From Aquarana catesbeiana (Eukaryota; Chordata; Amphibia; Anura; Ranidae): a stretch of DNA of 64,000 nt. The stretch covers positions 687,077,944 through 687,141,943 of the forward strand of contig NC_133326.1 in the NCBI RefSeq assembly GCF_042186555.1, written 5' to 3'. Shown piece by piece: positions 24,111 through 32,370 of the stretch. A program made the position numbers and the translations under genes. How positions within the stretch are numbered: position 1 is the first letter of the stretch; the number at the start of each line of letters is the position of its first letter. A model generated the notes under the pieces. That model was given only the letters and a program-made list of their open reading frames with translations, did not search any database and was not told the origin of the DNA.

Positions 24111-24289
24111 CACCACCTGAAGTGTATTAGAAATAGTACACCATGGAATGAACTGTAGATATAGGCTACACTGGATGCAGAGTATATATATATACTAGAC
24201 TGTACATATATATTAATACACCGCCTGAAGTATATTAAAAATAGTACACCACGGATTGCACTGTAGATATAGGCTACACTGGATGCAGA

Positions 24290-24291
<2 letters not shown>

Positions 24292-24340
<49 letters not shown>
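24292..24340. repeat. (TA)n microsatellite
   Basis: About 48 bp of alternating TA. It is directly followed by an L2-like LINE 3' end. Confidence 0.95.
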
Positions 24341-24344
<4 letters not shown>

Positions 24345-24395
24345 GCTGCGTAAACTGTCGGCGCTATATAAATCCTGTATAATAATAATAATAAT
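24341..24395 (+). mobile_element. L2-like LINE 3'-end fragment
   Basis: The sequence GGCGCTATATAAATCCTG followed by (TAA)n matches the complement of the 3' end of the LINE at 28188 (CAGGTTTTATATAGCGCC with (ATT)n). Only about 55 bp are present, so it is a severely 5'-truncated insertion. Confidence 0.75.
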
Positions 24396-24407
24396 ATACT
24401 AGACTGA

Positions 24408-24410
<3 letters not shown>

Positions 24411-24450
<40 letters not shown>
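24411..24450. repeat. (TA)n microsatellite at the Tc1 boundary
   Basis: An alternating TA run immediately before the Tc1 copy C left end. As with copy B, it provides the TA target. Confidence 0.93.
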
Positions 24451-24455
<5 letters not shown>

Positions 24456-25041
24456 CCTGACAAAAGTCTTGTCGCTTCTCTATTTTGTAGAAACTCCTGC
24501 TATTAACCTGACTTTTAATTAATCAATTGGTGTTAGAAATAGCTTATATGAAAAGCTAAAGCCCTCCCAAATGATGTTTAATGCACTGAAATAAATTAGT
24601 TTCACTGAAAAAAGATTTATCATTTAATCAAGACAGACAGGTCAAATTTTGCCAAGACAAAAGTTTTGTCGCCTATACAGAAATTGAGCAACTTTACTGA
24701 AAATCCAAAAATATGTCAGCAAATTAAGTAGTGGTGCTGTGAGATCCAAACTGAATATCTTGTATGACTTCCATGAGCTTGAAGGAAAGATAAAAAGGAA
24801 GAAACCCTGGGATGGTACGGGTGAGGGGGTAGGAGATATTAATGGGTGAACATGGGTGGGAGGAAGGGAAACGTACTGGATAATGTGATTGGTATGAAAA
24901 GTGCCCAAAAGTAATAAAAATATATACTTTATTTGGAATATACAAAAACGATATTTAAAATAGTGAACAGTACATACAAGATACCTAAACCATATAGATG
25001 AGCATACTGGTTAGAGGAAGCATACATATATGTGGTACATA

Positions 25042-25094
25042 GGAACCCAACATGTTTCGGATAAAAGAAAATTCAGTTCCTTCTTCAGGGGTTT
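25042..25094 (-). ncRNA. Hammerhead-ribozyme-like motif, left arm
   Basis: Read on the minus strand this is the same motif as at 25661-25715: stem I strand ending ACCC, core CUGAAGA, an irregular stem-loop II, then GAAAC, a two-base-pair stem III, and GUU followed by GGGUUCC, which re-pairs with stem I. Activity is untested, and an unpaired A at the base of stem II departs from the canonical core. Confidence 0.5.
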
Positions 25095-25152
25095 CCTGTA
25101 AGGATTATTGTATGATCTGGGGGAGGTACATAGGTAAAGCATACCAATCATT

Positions 25153-25153
25153 A

Positions 25154-25196
<43 letters not shown>
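25153..25196. repeat. (TA)n in left inverted arm
   Basis: A TA microsatellite lying at the mirror position of the one at 25576-25603. Confidence 0.93.
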
Positions 25197-25201
<5 letters not shown>

Positions 25202-25570
25202 GGCGTATATCATAGGTATAGATGGTGAAAAATCAGAATTTATGGAGGCAAAGGAAAAGGAAAAAATAGGAAAAAAGGCCTTTTACACCCAAACATGATG
25301 TGTAATGGATGTTACGGCGATGATGATCTGAAGTACTATTTGGCAAACTGTCAGACTATGGTCCAGCCTTGATATGCAGCTAACTTTTTGAACGAGTAAG
25401 TCCCTTTAATATTTCATATTACTTTGGATTCCTTGTTTATTTAGAGCTCCTATTTTGTCCTTTTCGTAATCTATATTTTTATTTTATTTTCTATTTTATA
25501 TGTATTTTTTCCTTTTCCTTTGCCTCCATAAATTCTGATTTTTCACCATCTATACCTATGATATACACCC

Positions 25571-25575
<5 letters not shown>

Positions 25576-25603
<28 letters not shown>
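25576..25603. repeat. (TA)n in right inverted arm
   Basis: A shorter counterpart of the left-arm TA tract. The length difference shows slippage since the arms formed. Confidence 0.92.
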
Positions 25604-25660
25604 TAATGATTGGTATGCTTTACCTATGTACCTCCCCCAGATCATACAATAATCCTTACA

Positions 25661-25715
25661 GGAAACCCCTGAAGAAGGAACTGAATTTTCTTTTATCCGA
25701 AACATGTTGGGTTCC
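25661..25715 (+). ncRNA. Hammerhead-ribozyme-like motif, right arm
   Basis: The order is GGAAACCC (stem I, 25661-25668), core CUGAAGA (25669-25675), a variable stem II with GGA/UCC pairing, GAAAC (25699-25703), and a minimal stem III of A-U and C-G closing a two-base loop. The predicted cleavage follows U25708, and GGGUUCC (25709-25715) pairs with stem I over five contiguous base pairs. A minimal stem III is the published feature of hammerheads in Penelope-like elements. Confidence 0.52.
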
Positions 25716-26072
25716 CATGTACCACATATATGTATGCTTCTTCTAACCAGTATGCTCATCTATATGGTTTAGGTATCTTGTATGTACTGTTCACTATTTT
25801 AAATATCGTTTTTGTATATTCCAAATAAAGTATATATTTTTATTACTTTTGGGCACTTTTCATACCAATCACATTATCCAGTACGTTTCCCTTCCTCCTA
25901 CCCATGTTCACCCATTAATACCTCCTACCCCCTCACCCGTACCATCCCAGGGTTTCTTCCTTTTTATCTTTCCAAATTTATTATCGGGATGTGGTGAATT
26001 GGGTATGAATTTACCTCTACATTCATATTTGGCAGTACACCATCCTTAAATCAAACTAATGAGCTTGAAGGA

Positions 26073-27005
26073 CAGCATCCATGCTGTCCTTCAAGGATTC
26101 ATACAATTTATTGATGAAGTCATCGGGAATAGCAAAGAAAACAGTCTTGCATGCCTCCCAGAGTTCATCAATATTCTTTGGTTTCGTCTTCCATGTTTCA
26201 TCTTTCATCCTACACCACATATGCTCAATGATGTTCATGTCTGGTGACTGGGCTGGTGACTCCAATCCTGGAGCATCTTGATCTTCTTTGCCTTAAGGAA
26301 CTTTGATGTGGAGATGGAAGTATGCGATGGAGCACCATCCTGCTGCAAAATGTGGCCTTTTTTATGGTTGGGAATATAAGAGGTAGCTAAGATTTCTTGG
26401 TATTTTAGACTATTGATGTTGCCTTCCACCCAGCAGATCCCTCGCACACCCCCATACTGGATGTAACCCTAGACCATGATTTTGCCTCCACCAAACGTCA
26501 CTGTTTTCTGGGTAAATCTCGGCTCCATGTGGTTCCAGTAGGTCTCCTGCAATATTTGCGGTGACTGTGGTGTAATTCAACAGAAGGTTAATCTGAAAAA
26601 TCCACCTTCTGCCACTTTTCCAGAGTCCATCCTTTTAACAGGCTGTGGCCCTTGGCAAATGCCACACGGTTTTTCAATTGTCTTTTGTTTAGTGCTGGCT
26701 TATGGGCACTGATTCGACCATGGAGGCCATTTCGAGGCAGAATCCGACAAACTGTTCTGGTTGACACAGGGACTTCAGGTGACCAGGTCTTTGTTTCGAG
26801 CCAACAAACGGTCCCCTCGAGCAGTTGTCTTGCGGGGTCGGCCTGACCTGGCCTTGTCCAAAACGTTTCCAGTCTCTTCAAATCTTATATTTATCCTCTG
26901 AACTTGACGCTGAGACACATTGAAGGTGTCTGCCACATCAGCAGTGGATCTGGTCTTCAGCCTCTTGATAATCAACACTTTAGTCTCCGGGTGAATCTTA
27001 GGCAT
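26073..27005 (-). pseudogene. Tc1-like transposase, frameshifted (copy C)
   Basis: The N-terminus MPKIHPETKVLIIKRLKTRS at 27005 begins a helix-turn-helix domain and a GRPRKT hook. Further open segments (26588-26881, 26235-26447, 26056-26265) continue the catalytic domain, with QQDGAPSH around the second Asp and SPDMNIIEHMW around the third acid. Each segment is in a different frame. The C-terminal codons are interrupted by the inverted-repeat insertion and continue to the left of 24786. Confidence 0.88.
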
Positions 27006-27450
27006 GTTTGCAGAGGTCTAGTTGCAGTTGAGAAGGTCTAGTGTACTGGTGTTCTTTTTATACACACCTGAGACCTAATTGATCCATTATTAGTCACAGG
27101 TGAAGCTCATATAACAAGGCGACAACACTTATGTCTTGGCAAAAATTGACTCAATGGGCTTTACCAAGCTGTGAATATTAGAATACTTTTTGTCATTTTC
27201 GTTTTGCACTGAAACATTATTACAAAAGCTGTTGGGATTAAAATGACCCATTTCTTGTAACAAAATCTTGATTAGAAATATATTTTAGTGGCACTTCAGG
27301 TCAATTTGTACACAAGCGACAAGACTTTTGTCAGGGACTGTATATATCAAATACAGTGCCACTAACTGAATAACCTGCCTGCTTAATCTAAATTAAGCTA
27401 TCTCTCCGTCGACGCCAACAACACTACACAGGGCCGCCGTGTAGGTAGCC

Positions 27451-27457
27451 TTATATA
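27451..27457 (-). promoter_or_regulatory. TATA box of the outer hAT element
   Basis: The minus strand reads CACTATATAAGG, followed by a CACGGCGGCCCTGTGTAGTG leader. The same TATA and leader occur at 44199 in hAT copy 3, which argues this is the element's own promoter. Confidence 0.6.
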
Positions 27458-27740
27458 GTGTGGGGCGTGGACTTAGTCCCCCTGAGCCATGATTGGCCAA
27501 AGGCACCCTGCCTTTGGCCAATTATGGCTTTCTTAGCAGAGGGCGCTGGGATTGGCCAAAGCATGCAGGTCAGGTGCATGCTTTGGCCAATCATCATACA
27601 GCAATTATGGGGTGTTCTGCGGGTGCTCGAATTTCCTGCGAATGCCCCATAATGTTCGTTCTTCGGCGAACAGACGAACACCCGGTGTTCGAGTCGAACT
27701 TATGTTTGACCTGAACATCGAGCTCATCCCTACTGTATAG

Positions 27741-28187
27741 GTGATCATCCAGTTTTCCTTTTGCAAGGAATCGCTTATTATTGTGAATTGTGCATTCTTC
27801 ACCCTGGAACTTAACTGTAAGACCGTTGTTTGCAAGACTTTTCAATGATAGAAGGCTGCCTTCTAGTTCTGGAACATACAGCATTTTCTTTATAAGAATA
27901 CTCTGTCTTGTGGTGTAATGCAGTTCAGGAAGTCCTGGCCTTTTCCTTCTGATGTGATGCTTTTCCCGTTTGCTAGAAAAACGTCTTTTGCACCCTAATT
28001 AATGTTTGTGAAGAAGGTTTCATCGCTAGTCATGTGGCTTGTCGCACCTGAGTCTATGCACCAGCCACATGGCTTGCCGCTCTGTGTCACTTTAAAGGTG
28101 CCACTGTGTCTTCAGTTTTCTTTGTGGCTGCTTTGACTCTATTTATGGATAGCTCTAGCTTTCGCTGCTTGGCTTTCCAGATAGAAC
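27741..28187 (-). pseudogene. Ty1/copia protease region
   Basis: The minus strand encodes a DSGATSHM aspartic-protease motif (codons at about 28034-28054), followed by an FLANGKS-like segment and then MLYVPELEGSLLSLKSLANN, the usual 'YVP.L..NLLSV..L' region before the GAG-pre-integrase domain. One stop separates the last two blocks. Upstream codons run into the LINE insertion at 28188. The frame continues across the hAT insertion to 18818. Confidence 0.88.
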
Positions 28188-28406
28188 ATTATTATTATTA
28201 TTATTATTATACAGGTTTTATATAGCGCCAACAGTTTGTGCAGCACTTTACAACATGAGGGCAGACATTACAGTTACATTACAATTTGGTACAAGAGGAA
28301 TCAGAGGGCCCTGCTCATTAGAGCTTACAATCGAAAAAGGAAGGGTCAATTGATACAAAAGGTAATAGCTGTAGGGGGATGAGCTGATCGAGGAAGTAAA
28401 ACAGTG

Positions 28407-30070
28407 TTAGTTAGAAGAAGGATAAGTTTCTTTGAGGAGAAGAGTTTTCAGGGATCGCCTAAAGATGGATAGATTAGGGAACAGTCGGACAGATTGGGGT
28501 AGGGAGTTCCAAAGGATGGGAGAAGCTCTAGAGAAATCCTGGAGGCGAGCATGGGAGGAGGTGACAAGGAAGCTAGAGAGCAGGTGGTCTTGGGATGACC
28601 GAAGAGAGCGGCTTGGTTGGTATTTTGCTATTAGGTTAGTGATGTAGCTGGGGGCAGAGTTATGGATGGCTTTGTAAATTATTGTTAGTACTTTGAATTT
28701 TATTTGTTGGGTGAGTGGAAGACAGTGGAGGGATTGGCAGAGAGGGGTGGGGGACACTGAATGGTTGGTAAGGTGGATGAGTCTTGCAGCGGCATTCATT
28801 ATGGACTGAAGGGGGGATAGTCTATGTAAAGGTAATCCAGTGAGGAGGGAGTTGCAGTAGTCGAGGCGAGAGATAACCAGAGACTGAATTAGAAGCTTGC
28901 TGGTGTCATTAGTTAAAAAGGGGTGTATTCTGGAAATGTTGCGGAGGCATGTGGGGACGGACTGATAGATGTGTCATTGATCTTGACAGAGAAGTCAGGG
29001 GAGGGGGCACGTGGGGGAGGAAATATTAAGAGCTACGTTTTAGATTCAGATTTAGATTCAGTTTGAGGAAGTGGTTTGACATCCAGGCTGATATGTCTGT
29101 TAGTAAATCAGTGATGCGTGAGGAGATTGATGGGGTGAGCTGAGTGTTTGAGTGTCATCAGCATATAAATGGCAGCTGGCCCAGGGAGGATGTGTAGATT
29201 GAGAATGGTAGAGGTCCAAGGACAGAACCTTGGGGGACCCCAACGATAAGAGGAGTTGGAGAAGAGGAAGTGGAGTTGTAAGTGACACTGAAGGTGCGAT
29301 GAGATAGGTAAGATTGGAACCAACAGAGAGTGCAGCAATGGAGACCAAGCAAATTGCGTATTTTGGAGAGGAGGGGGTGGTCAACTGTATCAAAGGCAGC
29401 GGAAAGGTCCAAGAGTAAGAGTACGGAATAGTGACCGTTGGTTTTGGCTGTTAGTAGGTCGCTTGTGAGTTTTAGGAGGGCAGTTTCTGTGGAGTGCTGT
29501 GGGCAAAATCCAGACTGAAGGGGATCAAGAAGGTTATTTTCAATTAGGTGGTCGCTCAATCGGGTGTAGACTAAACGTTCAAGGAAAAGGAATATTGGAG
29601 AGGTTGTGTGGAGTGCATAGGTAGGAGAATATGAGGTCAAGGCAGTTGCCAACAGAGTGAGTAGAAGCACTTGTCCATTGTTTTAGGTCAAAGCAGCAGG
29701 TTAGGCTCAGCAGCTTAGAAGTAACGGAAGTGTTAAGATTAACAGGGATGTTGAAGTCACCAAGAATGATTGTTGGGATTTCAGAAGAGAGAAAGTAGGG
29801 TAGAAAGGTAGAGAAGTCATCAAGGAAGTTTGATACCGGTCCAGGGGGCCGATAGATCACAGCAATACTCAATGAAACTGGAGAAAATAGACGAATACAG
29901 TAAGTTTCAAATGAGGAGAGGGACAGAGAGGGGGGTGGATGAAGAACCTGAAAAGTGCTTTGAGGGGACAGGAGGATTCCAACACCACCTCCTTTCTGTC
30001 CACTAGGCCTGGGAGAGTGAGTCCACAGGAGGCCACCATAGGAGAGAGAAGCAGGAGAAGGAAGGTCAAA
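28407..30070 (-). pseudogene. LINE endonuclease/reverse transcriptase ORF2, frameshifted
   Basis: An apurinic endonuclease part (29579-29872) shows VIYRPPG and ILGDFNI motifs. The reverse transcriptase (29158-29670) has ERLVYTRLSDHL, LLLLDLSAAFDTVDH (RT motif A) and GVPQGSVLGPL (motif B). The catalytic YADDTQ of motif C is in a neighbouring frame at 29100-29393. The C-terminal segment (28407-28799) begins NAAARLIHLTNHS and ends LLLKETYPSSN, the conserved tail of L2/Rex-type proteins. At least three frameshifts separate these blocks. Confidence 0.9.
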
Positions 30071-30315
30071 TTCTTGAATCCAGGTCTAATATATATTGAA
30101 TATATATAAGCTGTGGGGTGGAGAAGATGGGTGAAGAAGTGAGAATTTAAGGAGAGAGGATGCAACTGTGAGAAGGAAAAGTAAGGAGTTTATGATACAG
30201 AGTGGTGAAATTGAGAGGAAGCCTGAATGAGAGATGAAAAAGTTTGATGGAGAATCAGGTCACCTGTAGACTGTTTAGTGTTCTGCAGAAGTCTGTTGTG
30301 TATTTTCGCTTTGTG

Positions 30316-31341
30316 CATTCGCTGAAGTGCTGAGCGGAATACTTAATTCAATATAAATACTTCATCCAAGATGATAGTTGCCAATGCAATCCCAGCCTGT
30401 GCATCCCCTAGGTAAGGCCTAAATTTATACTGAGTTTGGGTGGGGGTATTGCCAATTACTTAGTCAGTATTGGATAGGAGGAACACATGGCTAACAGAAT
30501 GAACTTCTCACACCAAGGCTCACTACAAGACACAGCAAGAGAGCAGAAAGGTCACAGCCTTAAAGATAGCTCATAATTTAGGTATAGACAATAAGAAAGT
30601 AAAATAAACATCACTGTGATATGGACAGAGGTAAAGAATTTGAAGGCAGCATAGATCACCAAAAGTACATACACAGAATTTATCAAGCAGATCCCAGTTT
30701 CAATTAAAGGTGGAAGATGTGATTGAGCTGACACATACCTGTAGGAGGGGTAGAGAAGAGTTGTGTTAGATAGTGCTGAGTGGAAGTGTAATACTTAATC
30801 CAATATGAATACTTTATTCAAGCTGATAGTTGCCAATGCAATCCCAGCCTGTGCAAACTCCTGCCTGTGCATCCCCTATATAAGGCCTAAATTTATACTG
30901 AGTTTGGGTGGGGGTATTGCCAATTAATTAGTCAGGATTGCATAGGAGGAACACATGGCTAACAGAATGAACTTCTCACACCAAGGCTCACTACAAGACA
31001 CAGCAAGAGAACAGAAAGGTCACAGCCATAAAGATAGGAACAACTCATAATTTAGGTATAGACAATAAGAAAGTAAAATAAACATCACAGTGATATGGAC
31101 AGAGGTAAAGAATTTGAAGGCAGCATAGATCACCAAAGGCACATACACAGAATTTAGCAAGCAGATCCCAGTTTCAAATAAAGGTCGAAGATGTGGTTGA
31201 GCTGACACATACCTGTAGGAGGGGTAGAGAAGAGTTGTGTTAGATAGTGCTGTGCGGAAGTGTAATACTTGATCCAATATGAATACTTTATCCAAGATGA
31301 TAGTTGCCAATGCAATCCCAGCCTGTTCAAACCCCTGCCTA
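30316..31341 (-). repeat. Tandem ~450-475-bp direct repeats upstream of the LINE ORF
   Basis: The block starting AGTGCTGAGCGGAATACTT (about 30323) recurs at about 30769 and again, in part, at about 31243. Each unit contains GATAGTTGCCAATGCAATCC and ATCACTGTGATATGGACAG-type words. The units end where copia sequence starts, so the array appears to belong to the LINE insertion and resembles promoter monomers. Confidence 0.82.
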
Positions 31342-31455
31342 AACAGTCCTTTTTAAGTGACCAGTCCTTTTACAGCAAAAACAGGCTCCGTTTTCTTTGT
31401 TGTGCTTTGTGCCTTTGTACATCTGGTGTCTCTACCACAGACTTTGGATTATTAC
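31341..31455 (-). pseudogene. Ty1/copia Gag zinc-knuckle fragment
   Basis: On the minus strand the segment NGACFCCKRTGHLK is a CCHC zinc knuckle (Cys-x2-Cys-x4-His). The last Cys falls one frame over after an apparent single-base deletion at the LINE junction. It joins copia gag (40242-40624) to the protease segment, with hAT copy 2 and the LINE on either side. Confidence 0.75.
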
Positions 31456-31459
31456 TTCT

Positions 31460-32300
31460 GTAACGGGTTCGGGAAAATAGTTCTTTGGGTGTCGGTGGCA
31501 CCTTCACACCGTAACCCTATAGAGGTACCCTTGATGAAAGCAAGAATTGGCCTTGCTGTTAAAAATTGTAATGATATGCACCTGTCAAACAGGTGAGGAA
31601 AAATTGTTCTTTGGGTGTCCGTTGTGCCTTCACACCATAACCCAATAGAGGTACTCTTGATGAAAGCAAGAATTGGCCTTGCTGTCAAAAATTGTAATGA
31701 TATGCACCCGTCAAACAGGTTGCAGAAAAAAATTTATTTAGGCGTTGGTGGCACCTTCATACCGTTACCCTATAGAGCAAGGATATGCAATTAGCGAACC
31801 TCCAGCTGTTGCAAAACTACAAAAAGGCCCACCATGCCTCTGCCTCTGGGGTCATGCTTGTGGCTGTCAGAGTCTTGCTATGCCTCATGGGACTTGTAGT
31901 TCTGCAACAGCTGGAGGTCTGCTAATTGCATATCCCTGCTATAGAGGTACTCTTGATGAAAGCAAGAATTGGCCTTGCTGTCAAAAATTGTAATGATATG
32001 CACCTGTCAAACAGGTGCAGAAAAATTGTTCTTTGGGTGTCGGTGGTGCCTTCACAACATAACCCTATAGAGGTACTCTTGATGAAAGCAAGAATTGGCC
32101 TTGCTGTCAAAATTGTAATGATATGCACCTGTCAAACAGGTGTGGAAAAGTAGTTATTTGGGTGTCAGTGGCGCCTTCACACCGTAACCCTATAGAGGTA
32201 CTCTTGATGAAAGCAAGAATTGGCCTTGCTGTCAAACATTGTAATGATATGCACCTGTCAAACAGGTGCAGAAAAATTGGTCTTTGGGTGTGCCCATGAA
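31460..32300 (-). repeat. hAT copy 2 subterminal repeats (about 6 units)
   Basis: Units of about 123 bp contain TTTGGGTGTCGGTGG, ACTCTTGATGAAAGCAAGAA and the hairpin CACCTGTCAAACAGGTG. Copy 2 has A-T where copies 1 and 3 have C-G in the hairpin stem. A MITE interrupts the array at 31778. Confidence 0.9.
31778..31938. mobile_element. hAT-type MITE with 8-bp target duplication (CTATAGAG)
   Basis: The ends CAAGGATATGCAATTAGC and GCTAATTGCATATCCCTG are inverted, and the whole 161 bp folds into a hairpin. CTATAGAG stands on both sides (31770-31777, 31939-31946). It inserted into one unit of the hAT copy 2 subterminal array. Confidence 0.92.
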
Positions 32301-32370
32301 ACATTCTTCCAGATGAAGTCAACACTAGGCAGCCTAGAAGTCCTGCAGAGATTCCACATCCAAAAAATAC

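Larger units (their letters stand above)
24787..26058. mobile_element. Penelope-like/retrozyme-like inverted-repeat insertion with 14-bp target duplication
   Basis: The insert is flanked by ATGAGCTTGAAGGA on both sides (24773-24786 and 26059-26072). It consists of a left arm (24787-about 25270), a unique spacer (about 25271-25500), the same arm in reverse complement (about 25501-25975) and an 83-base tail. Both arms carry a (TA)n run at the same place and a hammerhead-like motif. A long target duplication without poly(A), together with terminal hammerheads, fits Penelope-like elements, whose pseudo-LTRs are known to encode hammerhead motifs. No reverse transcriptase or GIY-YIG domain is present, so the copy is non-autonomous or internally deleted. 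Confidence 0.72.
24451..27340 (-). mobile_element. Tc1/mariner transposon, copy C, interrupted
   Basis: The left end (t)AGTCCCTGACAAAAGTCTT and right end AAGACTTTTGTCAGGGACTG are inverted, with TA flanks in TA-rich DNA. Removing the 1.27-kb insertion at 24787-26058 leaves about 1.6 kb, the normal Tc1 length. It lies in the 5' leader of the outer hAT. Confidence 0.92.
18827..27732 (-). mobile_element. Composite hAT transposon (8.9 kb) with perfect 8-bp target duplication
   Basis: The ends are TAGGGATGAGC (18827) and GCTCATCCCTA (to 27732), flanked by CTGTATAG on both sides (18819-18826 and 27733-27740). This is the classic hAT signature. The outer shell is minus-strand: promoter-like 5' end near 27.4-27.7 kb, start of the coding region at 23916, 3' end at the left. 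Inside lies a plus-strand transposase copy (20393-23477) with its own 5' leader and 3' subterminal repeats, so two oppositely oriented hAT segments are joined. A Tc1 element and (TA)n arrays have since expanded it. It inserted into the copia element in frame-neutral fashion. Confidence 0.92.
28188..31341 (-). mobile_element. L2/CR1-group LINE, near full length, inserted in copia
   Basis: The 3' end on the minus strand is GGCGCTATATAAAACCTG plus (AAT)n at 28188-28211. Endonuclease and reverse-transcriptase remnants follow to about 30070. Upstream is a pair of roughly 450- to 475-bp direct repeats (30316-31341), interpretable as the 5' UTR. Copia sequence resumes at both edges within the zinc-knuckle codons, with only 3-4 bp possibly duplicated. 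Confidence 0.82.

Noticed and set aside
31456..31475. Search for the left TIR and 8-bp target duplication of hAT copy 2
   Set aside because: No TAGGGATGAGC-like end or ATCTCTAG duplication is present. The left edge looks deleted, so an intact insertion is not claimed.
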